Shown piece by piece: positions 60,355 through 64,000 of a stretch of DNA of 64,000 nucleotides (positions are counted from its first letter, which is position 1; each line of letters begins with the position of its first letter). The notes below the pieces were generated by a model. It was not told where the DNA came from and ran no database searches. It saw nothing but the letters and a program-made list of their open reading frames with translations. The DNA comes from Variovorax flavidus (GTDB lineage: Bacteria; Pseudomonadota; Gammaproteobacteria; Burkholderiales; Burkholderiaceae_C): the NCBI RefSeq assembly GCF_030317145.1, contig NZ_JASZYE010000001.1, positions 744,001 through 808,000 of the forward strand, read 5' to 3'. The translations under genes were made by a program, and so were the position numbers.

Positions 60355-62886
60355 TCAGAAAGTCTTCAGGAAGGCGATCAGCGCCCGCTTGTCGTCGTCG
60401 CTCAGTTCCGGCTCGCGGCCGAAAGCTCTCTCGTCGGCACTCAGCCCGTCCTGGCGATTGAACTGGGCAGTTCCGAAGTAGTGGCCGCGGTTCACCACGA
60501 AATCCGGGCACTTGCTCAACTCCAGCATCGGTTCACGAAGGTTCGCGAAGTGCTTGCGCAATTCCTCGTCGCTGGCGCCTGCCGGTGCGCTGGCCAGCGC
60601 ATGCTTGAGTTTCAGCAGGAGTTCGCCGGCGTCCTTCACGTGCTCGGCCTTGTCGCCAAGGCCGTCGGACTCCGCGCGCAGCTTGAGGTTCGCGAGCAGG
60701 TTCACCGGCACGCCTTCCGGGATGGGCCCGAGCACGATGTCGCCGCCCTCCTTCACCAGCCACGGCAGCCAGCGATGCAGCGCACCCTGCATCGGCAGCA
60801 GGGCGTCTGGCGCGAAGCCGGTCGGGATGGTCACCACGCTGCGTTCGGTCGTGCGGTCGATCGTGCCCTCGACCTTGTTGCCCAGTACCGCGTCGGCCTT
60901 TCGCCTTTCGGGCCACAGCATCTGCTGGATGGCGTCATCGAAGACCTTCATGCGGGCCTCGACCGACGGGTTGCCGTCGGGGTCCGCCTCGCCGACCGTA
61001 TTGTTCAGCAGGAAAGGCGCCGTCGACCACACGCTGATCAGCGAAGGCACGCGCGTGTAGCCGCGCCCGCCCGCGGGCATCGCATAGGGCTTGGCCTCGC
61101 CGGTGAACGGATCACGCAAGGTGACCGTGCCGACCGAAGGCAGGCTCTTGTAGGTCTGCGATGAGAAGTTGTCCCAGATGTTGCCGCGCAAGGCATTGGT
61201 AGCGAGCGGGCTGCATGCGTTGGTGCGCAGCAGCGTCACCGGAATGCGCGCCTCGGTCGAAAGGTAGTTGCCCTGCAGGAAGTCCGGCGCCTGGACGATC
61301 TTGCGCATCTGCGTCTTGTATTCGGGCGTCTGCGTCCAGTTCCAGTAGCGCTTGAAGCATTCGACATAGCCCGGACCCGCGCAGCGCGCCGGACTGATGT
61401 CGAGCGTGGCCGGCAGCGGCGGCGCCTTGCTCGAATGGCAGCGCGCGCAGGTGTCGGCGAAGGCGGCCTTGCCGCGCGCGAGCGTGGCGGCATCGGCGCC
61501 GAGGTACTTGTCGCCGCCCGCCGCATCCTTGAGGTGATCGGGCTGGGCAGCTTTCAGGAAGAACAGCGCGGTGTTCACCGTGCCCAGCTCGGTTGCCTGC
61601 CAGTAGCTGGAGTTCTTCTGTGCCGATGCGATCTTGATCGGCGAGATGGTCTTGCCGCCGACCACCGGGTTGAAGTGCAGCAACCATTCCTCGCTGAAGA
61701 GGCCGATGTTGAGGTACACGCGGTTGAGCGCGCCGAGCAGCCCGACGGAATCCGCGCCGTCCTTGAGCACCCGGGGCGTGCGGACCGTGCCGTCGGCCTT
61801 GGTGAAGAATTCCGTCAGCGGGCCGCTGCTCACGAAGTCGTTGAACTGCCGGTTGTCGAGTTCGCCTCCGGCGAGCCTTTCCTGTCCGATGCGCTTGGCC
61901 ATCTGGAGGCGGCCCACGAAGTCGTAGACCGCGTTCATGGTCCGCGGGTTGTTGATGCCGTCGGTCGACACCAGCGAAGTGTCCATCGTGCCCGGCCGGT
62001 ACGTGTGGGCGAGCTGGTACATGTAGTTCTTGCGCCCCTCCGGCTTGTTCGCGTTGTGAATGAAGAGACGGTCCACCCACATGTACTGCGCGCCCACCGA
62101 CGAACTGAGGTTCTCGAACTTCGGATTGTTCGGGTCCGCGGGCGGCTTCACCGGGCTCGGCCCCACATGACAGAAGCCGCACGACATGCCGACGCGGTAG
62201 GGCCGCACCAGATCCTTGCGGTTGTAGTAGCTCGGGTCGGTGTAGTACTTCTCGGCGTCCCACTCCTTGGCCGCCTTCTCGTCGAAGGCCGGATTGGGAA
62301 ACAGGCGGAGGCCGGAAATGCCGGTGTTCCAGCCGTAGAACGAGCCGACGGGCTGCGTCGTGCCGTCGCCGAGCGGCTTGCCGCGCGAGCCGATCGCCAC
62401 GCCGGGGTACTTGCTTTCGTTCTCGAAGGGATCGGGTGCGCAGTCCTTGCTGCGCACGTCGAGCCAGAGGCCGCGTCGCGCCTTGTCGGGACCGGCGGCA
62501 TTCTCGAAGCAGGGTTCGTTCACCAGCCCGAAGGTCTTCCAGCGATTGACGCGCGAATAGCCGAGGCTGGGATGCGAGCTGATGATCTTCAGCAGGTCGA
62601 ACGCGCCGAAGGTGTAGTCGGTCATCTGGTTCCAGAAGCGGTCGTTGCCGCCGCTCCAGACCAGCCACATGTTGCGGCCCTTGATCTCCTCCGGGGACAG
62701 CGCGATGCCGCCGTCCATGTCGTGGAAGTAGTCCTCCGATGCGTGGGGAAACGATGCCGCGTCCCGTCCCGCCAATCGGGCCTCGTCGAGCACTTCGCCG
62801 GGCTGCGGCCCCTTGGAACAGGCCGCAAGAACCGCGCACGCGAACAGCGGCAGCAGCCTTGCGGCGTGCCTCCAACCTTGGGTCAT
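60355..62886 (-). CDS. Di-heme cytochrome c lipoprotein, candidate RoxA/MauG-like oxidase
   Basis: This 843-residue protein has a lipoprotein signal (LLPLFACAVLAAC) and two CxxCH heme-attachment sites: MSCGFCHVGPSP near residue 250 and DTCARCHSSKAP near 490. Both attach heme in the periplasm. The start is taken at 62886 because AGGAGG then lies 7 bases upstream; an ATG at 62892 would leave only one base between it and the site. The large size and paired hemes recall MauG/RoxA-type di-heme oxidases, but I see no diagnostic motif. It heads the six-gene redox operon. Confidence 0.8.
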   Translation of the reverse strand: MTQGWRHAARLLPLFACAVLAACSKGPQPGEVLDEARLAGRDAASFPHASEDYFHDMDGGIALSPEEIKGRNMWLVWSGGNDRFWNQMTDYTFGAFDLLKIISSHPSLGYSRVNRWKTFGLVNEPCFENAAGPDKARRGLWLDVRSKDCAPDPFENESKYPGVAIGSRGKPLGDGTTQPVGSFYGWNTGISGLRLFPNPAFDEKAAKEWDAEKYYTDPSYYNRKDLVRPYRVGMSCGFCHVGPSPVKPPADPNNPKFENLSSSVGAQYMWVDRLFIHNANKPEGRKNYMYQLAHTYRPGTMDTSLVSTDGINNPRTMNAVYDFVGRLQMAKRIGQERLAGGELDNRQFNDFVSSGPLTEFFTKADGTVRTPRVLKDGADSVGLLGALNRVYLNIGLFSEEWLLHFNPVVGGKTISPIKIASAQKNSSYWQATELGTVNTALFFLKAAQPDHLKDAAGGDKYLGADAATLARGKAAFADTCARCHSSKAPPLPATLDISPARCAGPGYVECFKRYWNWTQTPEYKTQMRKIVQAPDFLQGNYLSTEARIPVTLLRTNACSPLATNALRGNIWDNFSSQTYKSLPSVGTVTLRDPFTGEAKPYAMPAGGRGYTRVPSLISVWSTAPFLLNNTVGEADPDGNPSVEARMKVFDDAIQQMLWPERRKADAVLGNKVEGTIDRTTERSVVTIPTGFAPDALLPMQGALHRWLPWLVKEGGDIVLGPIPEGVPVNLLANLKLRAESDGLGDKAEHVKDAGELLLKLKHALASAPAGASDEELRKHFANLREPMLELSKCPDFVVNRGHYFGTAQFNRQDGLSADERAFGREPELSDDDKRALIAFLKTF

Positions 62887-63076
62887 TGCCATTCCTCCTA
62901 CGTCGACACCTTGGGTGAACGGGCAATCGAGTGTGCAGTTTGGAGGGGGGTCGATGCCTTGCCTATCGGCCATGCGCGCTAACGCGAAGGGCGTAGGCGC
63001 GCGGGCTGGCTGGTCATGAACGACCGGCAGTGACATCATTCGCCGGCCCGAACGGGCACCACCCGAGGAGACATCA

Positions 63077-64000
63077 ATGAACGAACCCATAACGATTCCC
63101 CGTCGCGGCTTTCTGAAAACCGCGGCCGGGACCGGCCTGGCCGCGCTGGGCGGACTGGCCGGTGCCCAGTCCTTCGACTTCAAACCGCAGCAGCGCTACC
63201 CCGACCCGGCAGTGATGATCCTGGACCCGAGCTTCACCAAGTACCGGATCTACAGCAGCACGGTGGAGCAGCTCGGCACCGGCATGCGCTGGGCCGAAGG
63301 GCCGGTCTACTTTCCGGAGGGCGGCTATCTGCTGTGCAGCGACATCCCCAACAACCGGCTGATGAAGTACGACGAGAAGACCGGGAAGTTCGGCGTCTAC
63401 AAGACCAACGTCAACTATGCCAACGGCAATACCCGCGACCGCCAGGGGCGGCTGGTCTCCTGCGAGCACTCGGTCACCCGCCGCATCGTGAGGACCGAGA
63501 ACGACGGCCGGATGACCGTGCTGGCCGACAACTACGAAGGCAAGCGGCTCAACGCGCCGAACGACATCGTTGTCAAGTCGGACGACACGGTCTGGTTCAC
63601 GGACCCGATCTTCGGCATCAACGGCGAGTGGGAAGGTTTCAGGGCCACACCCGAGCAGGCAACGACCAACGTGTATCGCATCGCCAAGGACGGAAAGCTC
63701 ACCGCGGTGATCACCGACCTGGTGAATCCCAACGGCCTGGCGTTTTCACCCGACGAGAAGAAGCTCTATGTGGTCGAGTGGAAAGGCACGCCTCATCGAA
63801 GCATGTGGAGCTATGACGTCGCCGCCGATGGGAGCAGCCTTTCGAACAAGACCAAGCTGATCGATGCCGACGGCCCCGGCGCGTTCGACGGGTTTCGCGT
63901 CGACCGGGACGGCAACCTGTGGTGCGGCTGGGGCTACACGGGCGCAGTTGCGAACGAGCCGACGGACATCGGCGGAGGCATGAAGGCCTACCTGCCGACA
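63077..64000 (+). CDS. Tat-exported SMP-30/gluconolactonase-type protein, 3' end off the window
   Basis: The frame is open from the ATG at 63077, with GAGGAG 6 bases before it, for 308 codons to the edge. The leader has a consensus twin-arginine motif (IPRRGFLKTAAGTGLAALGG). The mature part is a six-bladed propeller of the SMP-30 type: MRWAEGPVYFPEGGYLLCSD, NAPNDIVVKSDDTVWFTDPI, VNPNGLAFSPDEKKLYVVEW and GPGAFDGFRVDRDGNLWCGW, which carries the metal-site Glu, Asn and Asp positions. It diverges from the di-heme cytochrome and may hydrolyse lactones in the periplasm. Confidence 0.9.
   Translation, partial: MNEPITIPRRGFLKTAAGTGLAALGGLAGAQSFDFKPQQRYPDPAVMILDPSFTKYRIYSSTVEQLGTGMRWAEGPVYFPEGGYLLCSDIPNNRLMKYDEKTGKFGVYKTNVNYANGNTRDRQGRLVSCEHSVTRRIVRTENDGRMTVLADNYEGKRLNAPNDIVVKSDDTVWFTDPIFGINGEWEGFRATPEQATTNVYRIAKDGKLTAVITDLVNPNGLAFSPDEKKLYVVEWKGTPHRSMWSYDVAADGSSLSNKTKLIDADGPGAFDGFRVDRDGNLWCGWGYTGAVANEPTDIGGGMKAYLPT

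Overview
The window is GC-rich, densely packed bacterial chromosome, and its gene content points to a beta-proteobacterium of the Comamonadaceae, most likely Variovorax or a close relative. The evidence is two Bug/TctC solute-binding proteins, a class III CoA-transferase catabolic operon, a Co-type nitrile hydratase, an AmpR-like regulator divergent from a class A beta-lactamase, and the mltG-tmk-holB-pilZ-tatD block. I saw no rRNA, tRNA, CRISPR array, insertion sequence or phage gene. Genus is inference from content; no marker gene is present.

Layout. 0-2.9 kb: a partial alpha-CTD-like protein, an acyltransferase, and a divergent HxlR regulator/GFA enzyme pair. 3-8.6 kb: an IclR regulator divergent from a crotonase, CoA-transferase, acyl-CoA dehydrogenase and Bug protein, which together look like import and CoA-dependent breakdown of an unidentified organic acid. 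8.7-15.6 kb: a LacI regulator behind a large inverted repeat, then an FAD oxidoreductase and a complete sugar-type ABC importer. 15.7-20.2 kb: small lipoproteins, a membrane protein with an uncertain 3' end, a class II DAHP synthase and an M48 lipoprotein peptidase. 20.3-25.6 kb: a hybrid kinase/LuxR regulator pair, a strong hairpin, and a translationally coupled trio: alpha-CTD-like protein, lipoprotein gluzincin and secreted protein. 25.6-31.8 kb: housekeeping mltG-tmk-holB-pilZ-tatD with an ankyrin protein, and divergent ygfZ. 31.8-36.2 kb: cstA/ybdD with a cache-domain two-component system.

36.2-46.5 kb: hydrolases, a thioesterase-GNAT fusion, an Fe-type alcohol dehydrogenase, a LysR/beta-lactamase pair, a Bug protein, nitrile hydratase alpha-beta-activator with a His-rich N-terminus, MAPEG and patatin proteins. 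46.5-54 kb: tex, a DUF2239 gene with a promoter almost at its start codon, a MATE exporter, a GST, and a LysR/azoreductase pair. 54-62.9 kb: a six-gene redox operon read leftward: di-heme cytochrome c lipoprotein, GMC oxidoreductase, a 143-residue unknown, a membrane protein with an apparent internal duplication, a DyP peroxidase and a catalase-fold protein. A Tat-exported SMP-30-type lactonase diverges from it and runs off the right edge.

The two best candidates for undescribed biology are the stand-alone alpha-CTD-like family (one copy at each of 0-0.4 and 23.0-23.5 kb, one of them coupled to exported proteins) and the 54-62.9 kb multi-oxidoreductase operon. Many genes are joined by 4-base ATGA/GTGA stop-start overlaps.
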